The notes under the pieces are model-generated. The model saw only the letters and a program-made list of their open reading frames with translations, made no database searches and was not told where the DNA came from. This document shows, one piece after another, positions 41,959-52,400 of a DNA stretch of 64,000 bases. The first letter of the stretch is position 1. Each line of letters opens with the position of its first letter. Origin of the DNA: Mytilinidion resinicola (Eukaryota; Ascomycota; Dothideomycetes; Mytilinidiales; Mytilinidiaceae); the NCBI RefSeq assembly GCF_010093595.1, contig NW_022985462.1:365992-429991 (forward strand), read 5' to 3'. Made by a program: the position numbers and the translations under genes.

Positions 41959-43525
41959 GTTCAGGAGATGGTACGTAGTTCTGCTGTATAGTGACTTATC
42001 TCCTCTGTTATACCACCCGAATGTGCACACTGCTCAATCCCCACTGCTCACGTGACCTCATGCCGCTTTGGCTGAGTTCGGCTCAGCTTCGGCTCAAGTC
42101 TGCTCCGGTCTGCTCACCCTTGCTCACCCGCTGCGGCGCAGTCTCAGATGTACCCACTAAAAATTGTCAAGGTTTAGGGAGGGGCCTCAAATCTGTCCTG
42201 GGTCATGAATTCAGGCCCTATAGTGTTTAATAAGCCCCAGGGAAAGGTCCCGTTGCATGGGGAAGCTTACCTCCTGGACCCGTTTTCGGGCCACTGTTCT
42301 ATTCCTGAGCACGGACAAGTCATGACCACTATCGTTCCTTGAAATCATCTGCATCCGCATCAGGACGTTTCGAGCTACCTCTATTGTGAACCGACGAATA
42401 CTCATAGCAGCTCTTTAACAGCCTCACGTCGATTCTAGTAGAAGAATATAGCAAAGGGAGCGAAACTTAGCCGTGTAGCGACTTTAATAATCACATCAAT
42501 TTAAAGTTGTTATTCTAGAAGCGTGAAAGAACCCAAAGGTTATGGATTATAGATAGCAGCGGTGGTTCAGAACTGCGCATTAGTTCTTATCTCTTTCATC
42601 GAGTCTTATTAGCATTTGAAGGCAAATAGCATAGGCAACTTTCCTGAGAACATGATCGTCCTCAGTTATTGTCTTAGTACGTCACCGTCTTGCGAGCATG
42701 TCTACCTTGAGAATACAACTGTCTCAAGACCGGCCTATCTTAAGAGCGTGACTGTCTAGAGAACGTCCTCATCTTGAGATGCTACCGTTTTAAGACCATA
42801 GCTATCTTAAGACTATAGCCGTCTTAAGAGTATGCCGTCTTAGGAACATGCCATCTTAAGAACATGCCGTCTTAAGAACATGCCGTCTTAAGAACATGCC
42901 GTCTTAGGAACGTGACTGCCTGCAGAGTAGACGAGCTAAAGCACTTTCGGTACATTATTAAAGCACGACTCGTCAATGATATCAGCGTTAGTACAAGCGA
43001 AGGCTTGAGCTGTGTGCATCTTGCAGGGATAAATAAAGGAGTTTCAACCCTCAAAAATAACCGATACGCCCGTCCCCATGTTGAGGGTCTACGGGAGATC
43101 TCTCGGAGGGTTGTTGGACTACTTTATTTTTTCCTGATTTACCGGGTTCTCAGTGGCCTTGAGAGGGGACCCTTACAGAACCAATCGCAATTCCCGTCAA
43201 TCTCAAGATTGGTGTTTGAAGTAGAGGAGAGTGATCACTCTGATGACTAGCCTGGATCGAGGAAGGCAACAGTGATGGTGCGGCTGAGAAACGCCCAAGA
43301 GTGCTCACTTCTTGGTGAACGCAAAGTCGCGTAAGAGAAAATATTTGAGCTTGAAGGCGCCCTTGACGCGTGGTTCATACCGCCCAGCTCATTTTGCTCT
43401 TTTTTATCCTCAGGAAGCTAATCAGCGTCAAGGACTTTGCATGTATGATGGCGCGGCTCCGTTTTGGGGCGTCGTGTCGTCTCGATGCCTTCTTCTTCGC
43501 AGTTACGCAATCCAAAATTGTGACT
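41959..43525. other. intergenic with a minisatellite
   Basis: 5' side of the bZIP gene and of the CFEM-like gene. Apart from the minisatellite at 42670-42911 no element or gene is supported. Confidence 0.45.
42670..42911. repeat. 16-bp minisatellite with a decayed left half
   Basis: Five near-identical units of ATGCCGTCTTAAGAAC lie at 42832-42911. Leftward to about 42670 the same CGTCTTAAGA-like core recurs about every 16-20 bp with increasing divergence (for example GCTATCTTAAGACTATA). This gives a gradient from homogenised to degenerate copies. Confidence 0.8.
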
Positions 43526-43981
43526 ATGTCCGACACGCCACAATTTCTGCAGCAACACGCCTGCGTCCGGCAATGCATCTGGCAATACGGCTACTACTGC
43601 AAAGACCCATATGTCGATGCGTGCCTATGCCGAACAGACCTCGCGTCCTCCACGTCCAGTTACCTCACAAGGTGTGTAAGCAGTAAGTGCCAGGCAGTTG
43701 CTACCAAGGATGTTGGCCAGGCGGTCTCATTGTATGCGGGATACTGTAACGATGCGAGCTTTACGCCGCCGGCGGATTCTATTACAAGCCCGGGGATTAG
43801 CTCTGCCATAAGTTCAGTAACTATGGCTACAATCTCGGCAAAGGGCGGAGCGATAGCTGCAGCCAAAAGTTCGTTCGGGAACCTCCTGGGATCTTTCATA
43901 GCTATGTTGGTGGGAATAATAGTACAAACCCTAATTCCTCAAAATAGAGCCTCAAAACAACAGCTGATGCGTTTCAAGTAA
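43526..43981 (+). CDS. CFEM-like cysteine-rich protein with C-terminal membrane helix
   Basis: 151 aa from the ATG at 43526 (MSDTPQFLQQHACVRQC); the frame is open upstream to 43370, so a longer form is possible. Eight cysteines occur in the order ACVRQC, YYC, ACLC, RC, KC, YC, as in CFEM domains of fungal surface proteins, within the context CIWQYGYYCKDPYVDACLC. The end is one hydrophobic helix (LLGSFIAMLVGIIVQTLI) followed by a basic tail. No clear signal peptide precedes the cysteines. The upstream extension contains a hydrophobic AQLILLFFILRKL stretch, but far from the domain. CFEM proteins bind haem or serve at the cell surface; that role is uncertain here. Confidence 0.6.
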   Translation: MSDTPQFLQQHACVRQCIWQYGYYCKDPYVDACLCRTDLASSTSSYLTRCVSSKCQAVATKDVGQAVSLYAGYCNDASFTPPADSITSPGISSAISSVTMATISAKGGAIAAAKSSFGNLLGSFIAMLVGIIVQTLIPQNRASKQQLMRFK

Positions 43982-44377
43982 CTAATATGAGTTACTGTAT
44001 CCTTCGAGCTATCACATCTCAGCCATGGGGTCAGCTTGAAAGGAAACTCTAGATTGAGACTGGAAAAAGTAATTGTAGCATTTGGACTCCAAGAGAAATC
44101 TTTGCCGGAATATAATTGAATGTTGACGCGGGACGTATTCAGAAACGATGAACTGGCGTCCGAGAGAGAGATTTGAGCTTACCATCGCAATTTCGTCTCC
44201 TTCTGCAACCTGTTAAACAAATATTTAAGGTTATAGGGCTATATACTGCTTACCGGTCCGTTCGCTTGTGTTGGACTAGTTAATAAGAACTTAGCGGACT
44301 CTATCCTGCAGGTTATCTTCCCAGTATATTTAGTTCAGGGGTGAAGAGAGGTGGGATTATGTTATACAGGCAATGGG
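43982..44377. other. intergenic
   Basis: AT-rich 396 bp between the CFEM-like gene (plus) and the metallophosphoesterase pseudogene (minus). No feature seen. Confidence 0.45.
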
Positions 44378-45326
44378 CTAATTCTCTAGCTTATTCTTTA
44401 GCCCTGCCATAACCGCAGCATTAATAAACGTCGTCACGCGTGCATCTCGAACTAACGCGTTTCTACCCCTTAAGGCAGCGTAGAGCTTTGCAAAGAGCAC
44501 ACCAACCGCCATGAAACCGAGTGTGATCCACCCAGCCCACTGGTTGGTAATCTTTTCCCATCGTCGTCGAATTCCATCAAGAACGACATCTTCGCGCCCA
44601 TAAGACACGTGGATGTGCCCGAATACGACAAGACGCGGTCGTATGTGTGCTATTTCCAGGGCCAGGAATGGGCAACCCGCGCGATGGAAATCTCTCGTGC
44701 CCAGATGCAAACGCGGAGGGCCGTGTGTGATCACGATATCTATATCTAAGGGGATCGACCAGATGTCTTCGTCCCGTGGATACTGGAATGCAGAGATGCC
44801 GTACTGTGGTGTCTGCGGGCTACCGTAGATCCGCAACGTTTTCTTGGACGGGGTGAGGGGCTTTGAGGGCTTCTTGGAAATTCGAGAAGTACAGAAGAGT
44901 CCTGGAGATATTGTACGCTGCCCCAATCTAAACCTGCGGCGGTCTTAGTCTGACCATACCGTCGCTCGGGATATTCTTGTCGGAACTTCTTGTCGAGCAG
45001 GACATCGTGATTCCCGGTAACGATAATCTTGTGCTCGTGTGGCTGCGCGGAAAGCTAGGTGAGCTAGGCTTGCACTTCGTTGAAGCTTCCGATTTCTGTG
45101 AGATCTCCGGCGTGAATTAGGATGTCCCCACGAGGAAGTTCTGGCTGGGTATTGTGTGTGTCAGACACACATACAATCCGGATGGGTGATGATTCCAGCT
45201 TTGCAGAAGGTAGTGGTTGTTGGTGGAATGGATGAAGTTTGAGCAATGATGTGGCGAGGTTATTCTACTTAGTCGCTGGCCAGGGAGCTTGATGACTCGC
45301 GGAGAAGCAGATTTTGAGGAAGCCAT
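44378..45326 (-). pseudogene. calcineurin-like metallophosphoesterase, inactivated
   Basis: All metal-binding motifs of the superfamily are readable in order on the minus strand: VSDTHN, DILIHAGDLTEIGSF, IIVTGNHDVLLDKKF, VITHGPPRLHLG and VVFGHIHVSYG, then a hydrophobic C-terminal segment (WAGWITLGFMAVGVLFAKLY). The reading is broken by two TAG codons at 45064-45066 and 45055-45057, where family logic expects Gln and Trp (NEVQA-stop-LT-stop-LSAQ), and by a frame change near 44870 between SSVLLEF and KKPSKPLTP. The N-terminal start is also in another frame. The two nonsense changes are of the C-to-T and G-to-A kind, compatible with RIP leaking from the adjacent repeat block. No intron explains them. 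Confidence 0.75.
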
Positions 45327-46682
45327 AGGGACAGCGTAGGGAGAGAGGACGATTGGGTACGCCGGAGAAGCCTGGGTACCTATATACCGGTGCGTGTCGT
45401 TCCCCCACTAGGACGTGGCATGACGGGTAGATAAAAGATGAAAGAGGTGGGCGCCATAGAGGAGGTCTATTTTCGGCGAGAGTCACGTGGCCCCGATGAA
45501 ACTCGACATCACGGCTTCCACTCCGCATCACCAGCTGAGTTCTGAGTGAGGATGGAGGTGAAACAATGCATTGAACGAGGTAAGTGATGTATTGGTTGAG
45601 CATCTATATAGGCTACGTACGCCGTATATATACTCTGTATGTGTGGAGGCTTACGTAGCCGTACCGTAGAACTGTGTGGGCTAAGTATAGGAACCGTGTT
45701 CTATATCAAGGTAGCCGAGCTAACCGTACCATACTCCGTAGGCTAGCTGGCTAAGAATACGTACTCCGTCAGTATATGTAGTGATGGAGGGGGGCAGTAT
45801 GCGATGGAAAACAGGGCCTGTAAGGTGCGATTTTGATGGGTGTGGCATTACAAGGGGCCTGCGAGCACTGTATGTAGCTATATAGCATATAGCTCACGTA
45901 CAAGCTCACTTAAGGGCTTGAAAATATCATAATCTCGGACGAATATCCCTTATATGCGTCGGCTAAGCGTCGGCTTAGGTGATCTGGCCAATCAGAGCGT
46001 GGCGTTAAGTAGGGGGAGGGGGGGTGGTGTACGTAGCAATATAGGGGTGGTGTAGTTAGCATTAGGGGGTGGTGGGATTAGCAGCGGCCTAATAAATTTG
46101 TTTTCTTCGATAATTATCACTAAGAGACACAGACAGATACATCTACCCACTTGGATCGTAATCGATGGTTATAGTTGTTGTGGTATAGCTCCTCCAATGT
46201 ACCAAAAACTGGTGATTTTGATGTTCCTCGCCTCGCGTAGCTGGTGAGGTCCGGAATATGCACTTGGCCGCGCCCCTTGTAACATCTTGGTGTTGAGCCT
46301 CAATAGCCCAACATATGGGCTCTATGAGGGTAGCGTCAAGTACGGCTAGGGGGTTGGAGCGCACATAGTAATCATGACTGCAGACGTTGTAGATAATTGG
46401 GGAGATGGCAGAGTAGCGGTCCGGGAACCTCGGCCTTTGGAGGATCTGCCGCATTTGATGGCCACGAGGGAAGTGTCGCCGTTTTGAAATGGCGACGATG
46501 ATTCACACTCCACTTACCTAGATAAGCATTTTACCAAAGACAAGCAAGTGCAGCCCCTTGTAGTAATTCATCGAAATTGATTTGCGACACTACCAATAAC
46601 TTTGGTTTAATTGTCATAACGTATTCCACAAGCGAGCCGTCCACTTCATCACAAAAACGCGACGCGTCAACTTCCAACCACC
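45327..46682. other. gap between pseudogene and Fot1 frame; possible 5' end of the transposon
   Basis: No gene supported; a 103-aa minus-strand frame at 46143-46454 has no recognised motif. Around 45600-45780 short strings such as GTACTCCGT and GGCTA recur. At 45956-45980 GCGTCGGCTAAGCGTCGGCTTAGG is a direct repeat (two halves of about 12 bp), followed by GATCTGGCCAATCAGAGCG. The left terminal repeat of the Fot1-like element should lie in this interval, but I could not place it without its right end. Confidence 0.35.
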
Positions 46683-47060
46683 ATGCGTCGACAACACAAC
46701 GTGCAATCAATACAAAATGAAGGTCGAATATGCATGGCTATCGCAGCAATCAATCAGCAGCAATTTAAAAGCGAACGGCGCGCTATTACGACATATAACG
46801 TACCCAGAAGCACACTTCGAGATCGACGCGCTGGAACGACCCCACGACGCGATTCTGAGCCTAATTCGAAGAAGCTTTCCAAGCTGGAGGAATCAGTTGT
46901 TGTTCAACATATACTCGACCTGGATTCGCGAGGATTTCCGCCCAACCTGCATGCTGTACGAGAGATGGCCAACAAATTGCTCGCCGAGCGCGCCGCCGGC
47001 CACGTTGGCAAGAACTGGCTAGAGAACTTTGTTAAGCGAACACCTAAGCTTAAAACATAA
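46683..47060 (+). pseudogene. unmutated 5' part of the Fot1-type transposase
   Basis: 125 codons in normal base composition, encoding the two helix-turn-helix DNA-binding domains only. The first stop (47058-47060, TAA) lies at a position where the family has Arg. It could still yield a DNA-binding fragment without catalytic domain, but the catalytic part downstream is destroyed. Confidence 0.75.
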
Positions 47061-47332
47061 TTTAATTAAAAGTATAATTATTAGAGAGCTTTATATAAGA
47101 ATCTAAAGGTAATTAGCAATTAGTTTAAGCTTATGCGCAATATAAAAGCAAAGTATAGTATTCTAGATAAAAATATATATAACTTTAATAAAGCTAGCTT
47201 CTAAATAGGCGTTATTTTAACTAGCGTAGTTATAATAGGCTCTAAGCGGTGTAATTATCCAAAATTAATATAGCTAGGCAATTGCAAATAGATAATAATA
47301 ATTTAAGAAGTTAATACCTATAGATAGGCTAT

Positions 47333-47870
47333 TATAACAAGTTGTTTTTTTTATACCTTTTAAGTGTTTTATACTAAGGCAGGGTATAGGCAAGTTATTA
47401 TTAGGGTGTAATAGTCTTTAAAAGGTAAGGCAATAATTAATTAAGGTCTAAAACAGGGTTATTACTTCTAATAGGTAGTATTAAAGTTTTAAGTTAAATA
47501 TAAGGTTTCTATCTATATAAAGGAGCGTCCCTTTATATAAAAGCTCCGTTCTAAAAAACCTTTTACTTATATAGCTTGCAGCCTCGAGCTCCTTAAGCTG
47601 CTCCCTTAGCTTATAGCCTTAAGCCCCTTAAGCGCTCGCCTAGCTTGCTCCCTTAAGCCTTTTAAGCTATTATATAACCCTGTTTTTATAATATCCTATT
47701 CTTAGATTATTTCTATTTACTAGTAGTTTATAGGGGAATCTAGGATCCCTATACGTTCTATATATAACCCTTTTAGTCCTGTAACCTAGTTCTGCGTAAT
47801 TAGTTTTATCTACTTACTTATCTCCGTAAGTACCTCTGCGCTCGGGTTGTTTATATTACGGGTTGTAATA
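47333..47870 (+). repeat. solo LTR A of the gypsy family, 538 bp
   Basis: Begins TATAACAAGTTG and ends GGGTTGTAATA (TG...CA termini changed to TA...TA by G-to-A and C-to-T). Flanked by GCTAT at 47328-47332 and 47871-47875, a perfect 5-bp target duplication. No internal region follows, so it arose by LTR-LTR recombination. It lies in the Fot1 transposase frame. Confidence 0.9.
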
Positions 47871-48056
47871 GCTATCCCGCTATTTATTATTTTTTTAGGT
47901 AAGTACTACCTTTCTATATAGTATAAAGGTAATAATATACTACTAAACTAGGTTATAGCAGTAAGTAATAATAGCTAGATAATAAATAAGCTTAGTATTA
48001 CCTAGCTATAGTATTTTAATAAGTATATAAAGGATCGCACTATAGGTATATATTAG

Positions 48057-48594
48057 TATTACAACCCGTAATATAAATAACCCGAGCGTAAAGGCACTTA
48101 CGGAGATAAGTAAGCAGATAAAACTAATTATACAGAACTAGGTTACGGGACTAAAAGGGTTATATATAGAACGTATAGGGATTCTGGATTCCTTTATAGA
48201 CTGCTAGTAGATAGGAATAATCTAAGAATAGAATATTATAAGAACAGGGTTATATAATAGCTTAAAAGGCTTAAAAAAGCGAGCTAGGCGAGCGCTTAAG
48301 GGGCTTAAGGCTGCGAGCTAAGGGAGTAGCTTAAGGAGCTTAAGGCTATAAGCTATATAAGTAAAAGGTTTTTTAGAACAGAGCTTTTATATAAAGGGAC
48401 GCTTCTTTATATAAATAGGAACCTTATATTTAACTTAAGACTTTAATACTACTTATTAGAAGTAATAACCCTATTTTAGACCTTAATTAATTATTACCTT
48501 ACTTTTTAAAGACTATTACACCCTAATAACAACTTACCTATACCCTGCCTTAGTATAAAACACTTAAAAGGTATAGAAAAGACAACCTATTATA
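48057..48594 (-). repeat. solo LTR B of the gypsy family, 538 bp
   Basis: Reverse orientation to LTR A (starts TATTACAACCCG, ends CCTATTATA on the plus strand), with the same length. Flanked by ATTAG at 48052-48056 and 48595-48599. A separate insertion into the Fot1 element, also reduced to a solo LTR. Confidence 0.9.
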
Positions 48595-48977
48595 ATTAGC
48601 TGCTAATTATTAATAGCTATAAAAGCTACTGCTTACTTAAATTTAAAAAGATTTATAAAAAAAATAATATTATTACTCTTTATATACCAGCGCATTTATT
48701 ACACCTACTGCAGCTGCTTAATATTAGCTGCTTTGCGCTGTTAAAAAAGGTATACAGGCGCTAAATTAAGAACTTAATACGCTACTATATTAACTATATT
48801 ATAAAGCTAAAGTTTTTGCTAGTATTTAAAGCAGCCTTCTATAACTTAATTATAAAAAGTAATATTTGCGCAGGCTTTTAAAGCGCAGGCCTTATACTAC
48901 TTAATCTAGAGGTAGTGCTTTTAAAGCTTAATATTTAGCTTTATATACTATTACCTTCTGCTATAGTAGAAGCTTAA

Positions 48978-49480
48978 TATAATAGGTTGTTTTTTCTATA
49001 CCTTCTAAGTATTTTATACTAAGGCAGGGTATAGGTAAGTTGTTATTAGGGTGCAATAGTTTTTAAAAGGTAAGGTAATAATTAATTAAGGTCTAAAACG
49101 GGGTTATTACTTCTAATAGATAGTATTAAAGTTTTAAGTTAAATATAAGGTTCCTATTTATATAAAGGAGCGTCCCTTTATATAAAAGCTCTATTTTAAG
49201 AAACCTTTTACTTATATAGCTTATAGCCTTAAGCCCCTTAAGCGCTCGCCTAGCTCGCTTTCTTAAGCCTTTTAAGCTATTATATAACCCTATTTTTATA
49301 ATATCCTATTCTTAGATTATTCCTATCTACTAGCAGTTTATAAGGGAATCTAGGATCCCTATATATCCTATATATAACCCTTTTAGCTCTGTAACCTAGT
49401 TCTATATAATTAGTTTTATCTACTTATTTATTTCTATAAGTACCTCTGCGCTTAGGTTGTTTATATTACGGGTTATAATA
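48978..49480 (-). repeat. LTR C, 3' LTR of gypsy copy 1
   Basis: 503 bp, plus-strand ends TATAATAGG and GGGTTATAATA. It has the GCCTTAAGCCCCTTAAGCGC-type middle of LTRs A and B but is about 35 bp shorter there. It is preceded by CTTAA; the matching duplication should lie beyond the window. Confidence 0.85.
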
Positions 49481-52400
49481 CTTACTCCCTTTTCTAAGGC
49501 TTTCGGCCCGAAAGTATTTCCGTGGTAGGGTTTTAGATAAGTAGCTGGCGATGCCCTATTTATTAGGCTATTATTATACTATTCTATTTTTTTCTTTATA
49601 ATATCCAATACTTTAAAAGCTAAGAAATAAAAAAGTTATTTTATGCTTACTAATTATATTAACGCGTCTGGTTTAAAAGTTATACCTTATTCCTAGTATA
49701 AGTTTTAGAGTTTATTATATATAGTTTCTATATCTAACTCGGATTATTATACCGCCTACGTTCGGGCGCAATAATTAAACTATAATATTGCTGGTATCTT
49801 AGCAGCTGCCTATAAGCTATTATAATCTACTATTGCTTATAACTATATTTTAGCTAACTTTTCTAGGGCGGAAGCTAGCCTATAAAAAGGATAAACTTTA
49901 TTATAAGAAGTTAAAAACTTATATAACCCTAAAAGCGGCTATAGTAAAGCTAGATTACCTGGATTTTTAAAAGGAGCTATTACGTAAGCGTGGTAAGGAG
50001 ATAATATATTATAGTTTTAAGATTCTAGAAGAGCTTAAGGAAAATAATTAAAAGAAGGCTAAGTAGAAAAAATAAGAGCGTGCTAAGCAGAAAGGCTTGC
50101 CTTCTACCTTAGGAACTATTAGGTATTCTTTTTTCTCTCTAGGTGTGCTAGGCACTGCCAGCCGTTTATTCTATTACTATATATTCTAATTATATAGTAG
50201 TAGTATTCCTTCTCCAGGTTTCTTTAATCCTTTCTAGTTAGATAGTATACTATTGCTATTTTTTTAGGCTATTCTAGATTCTAGCAGTAGAACTGCTATA
50301 GGAGTTTCTAATAGTTTACTAAACTTTTAACCGGTTCCTATATATTTTTAGAGGTGCTGTATCCTTTCCACTTAATTAGGTACTTCTTTTACTAACTATA
50401 CTATTAGGAATCTAGGATTTACTTAACCTTATATTTATTATTATTGTCGACCTCTATATTATTTTCTAGCTTAGCGTTTAGTAGTGCGGGTTTTAGTAGT
50501 AATATATAGAAAACCGGGTATATTTTCATCTTATTAGGCAGCCTAAGCTTATAGTTTACTAGGCTAATAATATCCTATATTTTAAATAGTCTAATCTTAA
50601 TATAGTTTAACTTTATACTTAGTTATTTTATTTTAATATTTTTGCAGAGTAGGTAGACTCTATCTCCCCTTTTAAAGGTTAGTATAATACTTTAATATTA
50701 GTTGTAATATCTTGCTAACCTTAGTATTAGGAATTAGATATCTATTAAAAGCTGCCTTTATAGCTCTTTAATATTTTTAACTAATAGCAGTGCCTTCTAG
50801 GCCTTTATACTATTAAGTTAGGGTTTTTAATATACTTCTAGATCGAAACTATAGTTTATAAAAAAGGGTAATACCTTTATTAACTCTATAGATATACTAT
50901 TATAGGCAAACTAGGCTATTAGTAGTAGCAATACCTAATTATCCTGCCTGTAATTAATATAGTATTATAGGTACTATTCTAAAGTCTAATTAAGCTTTTC
51001 CGTTTACCTATCCGTCTAAAGGTAAAACACTATAGAAAGCTTATACTTTGTCCCTAGTTATACGGTAAGGGTTTACTAGAATTTTAATATAAAAAGCTTG
51101 TCTTAGTCTGAAATTATTTCCTGGGGTAGCCTATAGTTGCTAATAATATACTTTAAAAAAGCGTAGGCCAGATCTTCTGCTATTAATACTTTTTAGTAAA
51201 GGATAAAGTATATATATTTAGTTAGTCGGTCCGTAACTACTAATATTGCGTTGTACTTTATATTTATTATAGGTTTAATAGACTATAGTAGCTTAACTAT
51301 AAAGTTCTATATAATAGATTTCTATACTTTTTCCGGTATAGAGGGACTCTTTATTAGTCCGTATAGTGCGTGTTATACTAACTTATTTTTTATACACTTA
51401 TATTTATATATAATTTTCTCTGTTAATTTCCGGAGTCTAGGAAAGTAGAATATTCTTACAACTTTTTCCCGTGTTTTTTCCACTTCCTAGTGCCTGTATA
51501 CTAGTATACTATAGAATTCCTTAATAAGCTTTTTTTATAAAGTTTTAGGTATAAATATCTTATCCTGTAAGGTAATAATACTATTCTAGATTTCTCCGCG
51601 TCCCTAGTTTATAGGTTCTAGGCGCAAGCTTTGCTAGTTATAACCTGCTAAATCCCGGCTTTCTTAATTTACCTTCTATACTGCCTTAATTTATTTATAC
51701 TACTTATTATCTTTAGACCTATAAGCAACTACTGCTTATATATAGTTAAATTTAAGGGTTTCCGGACTGGTTTCCTTAAGTATAGGTTGCCTAGTTTTCT
51801 TAGTTCCTTCTATATAGTCCGGCCTTCTGCTAAGTATATCTATATAAGTATTTTTAGATCTTTTTTAGTACGTAATCTTAAAATTAAAGGTTTTTAGCTT
51901 TTCTAACTATCTTTTCTATCTCCTATTTAACTCCTTAGTTATAGTAAAGTATATTAGATTTTTATAGTTTATATACACCTATACTATATATACCGCCCTT
52001 TTAAGGTAAACTTTCTACTATTTAAATGCTTCTATTATAGCTAACAGTTCCTTATTATAGATATTATAGTTTAGCTTAGCTGTGCTTAGCTTTTATAAGT
52101 AGAACGCTATAGAATACAATTTCCCTCGTTTGTCTAGTTGGTTAAGTATTGCTCCTACTGCCTTATCCAACGTATTACTTTTAATAGTAACTGGTTTCTG
52201 TAGGTTAAAAATTGCTAATACTAGTTTTAAAGTAAACCGTGCTTTTAACCTATTAAATACACCCTGCGCTTCTAGGGTCTATCTATATTTAATATCCTTT
52301 CTAGTAAGTTCTATAAGTGGCTCTGTAATTTTTAAGTAGCTCTTAATAAACTGTCTATAGTAATTAGCTAACCCTAGGAATAACTGTAGTTTCTTTAAAT

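Larger units (their letters stand above)
46683..48977 (+). mobile_element. Fot1/pogo-type DNA transposon remnant, interrupted twice and truncated
   Basis: The transposase starts intact at 46683. Its first 125 codons (to 47060) read as the Tc5/CENP-B-type DNA-binding part: ITTYNVPRSTLRDRRAG, SKLEESVVVQHILDLDSRGF and VGKNWLENFVKRTPKLKT. From about 47045 on, the same frame continues but is full of stops that fall where CGA or CAG codons are expected. DDE-region landmarks follow: DKNIYNFNKASF, AIP/LFIIFLGKYYLS, INKLSIT, YIKDRTIGIY, LLIINSYKSY, YIPAHLLHLLQLLN. The pieces join exactly when the two solo LTRs at 47333-47870 and 48057-48594 and one copy of each target duplication are removed. The right end is cut by the gypsy LTR at 48978. 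Confidence 0.85.

Noticed and set aside
42670..42911. CRISPR-like array
   Set aside because: Units are contiguous 16-mers without unique spacers, in a eukaryotic genome; it is a minisatellite.
45044..45080. A very short intron to remove the two stops of the metallophosphoesterase
   Set aside because: It would be about 21 bp, too short for splicing, and would delete residues expected in the family; nonsense mutation is simpler.
46143..46454. 103-aa minus-strand frame as a gene
   Set aside because: No recognised motif and no splice partner; it probably lies in transposon-flanking or 5' transposon sequence.
48600..48977. A separate small gene after LTR B
   Set aside because: It is the C-terminal part of the same Fot1-type transposase, in frame once the LTRs are removed.
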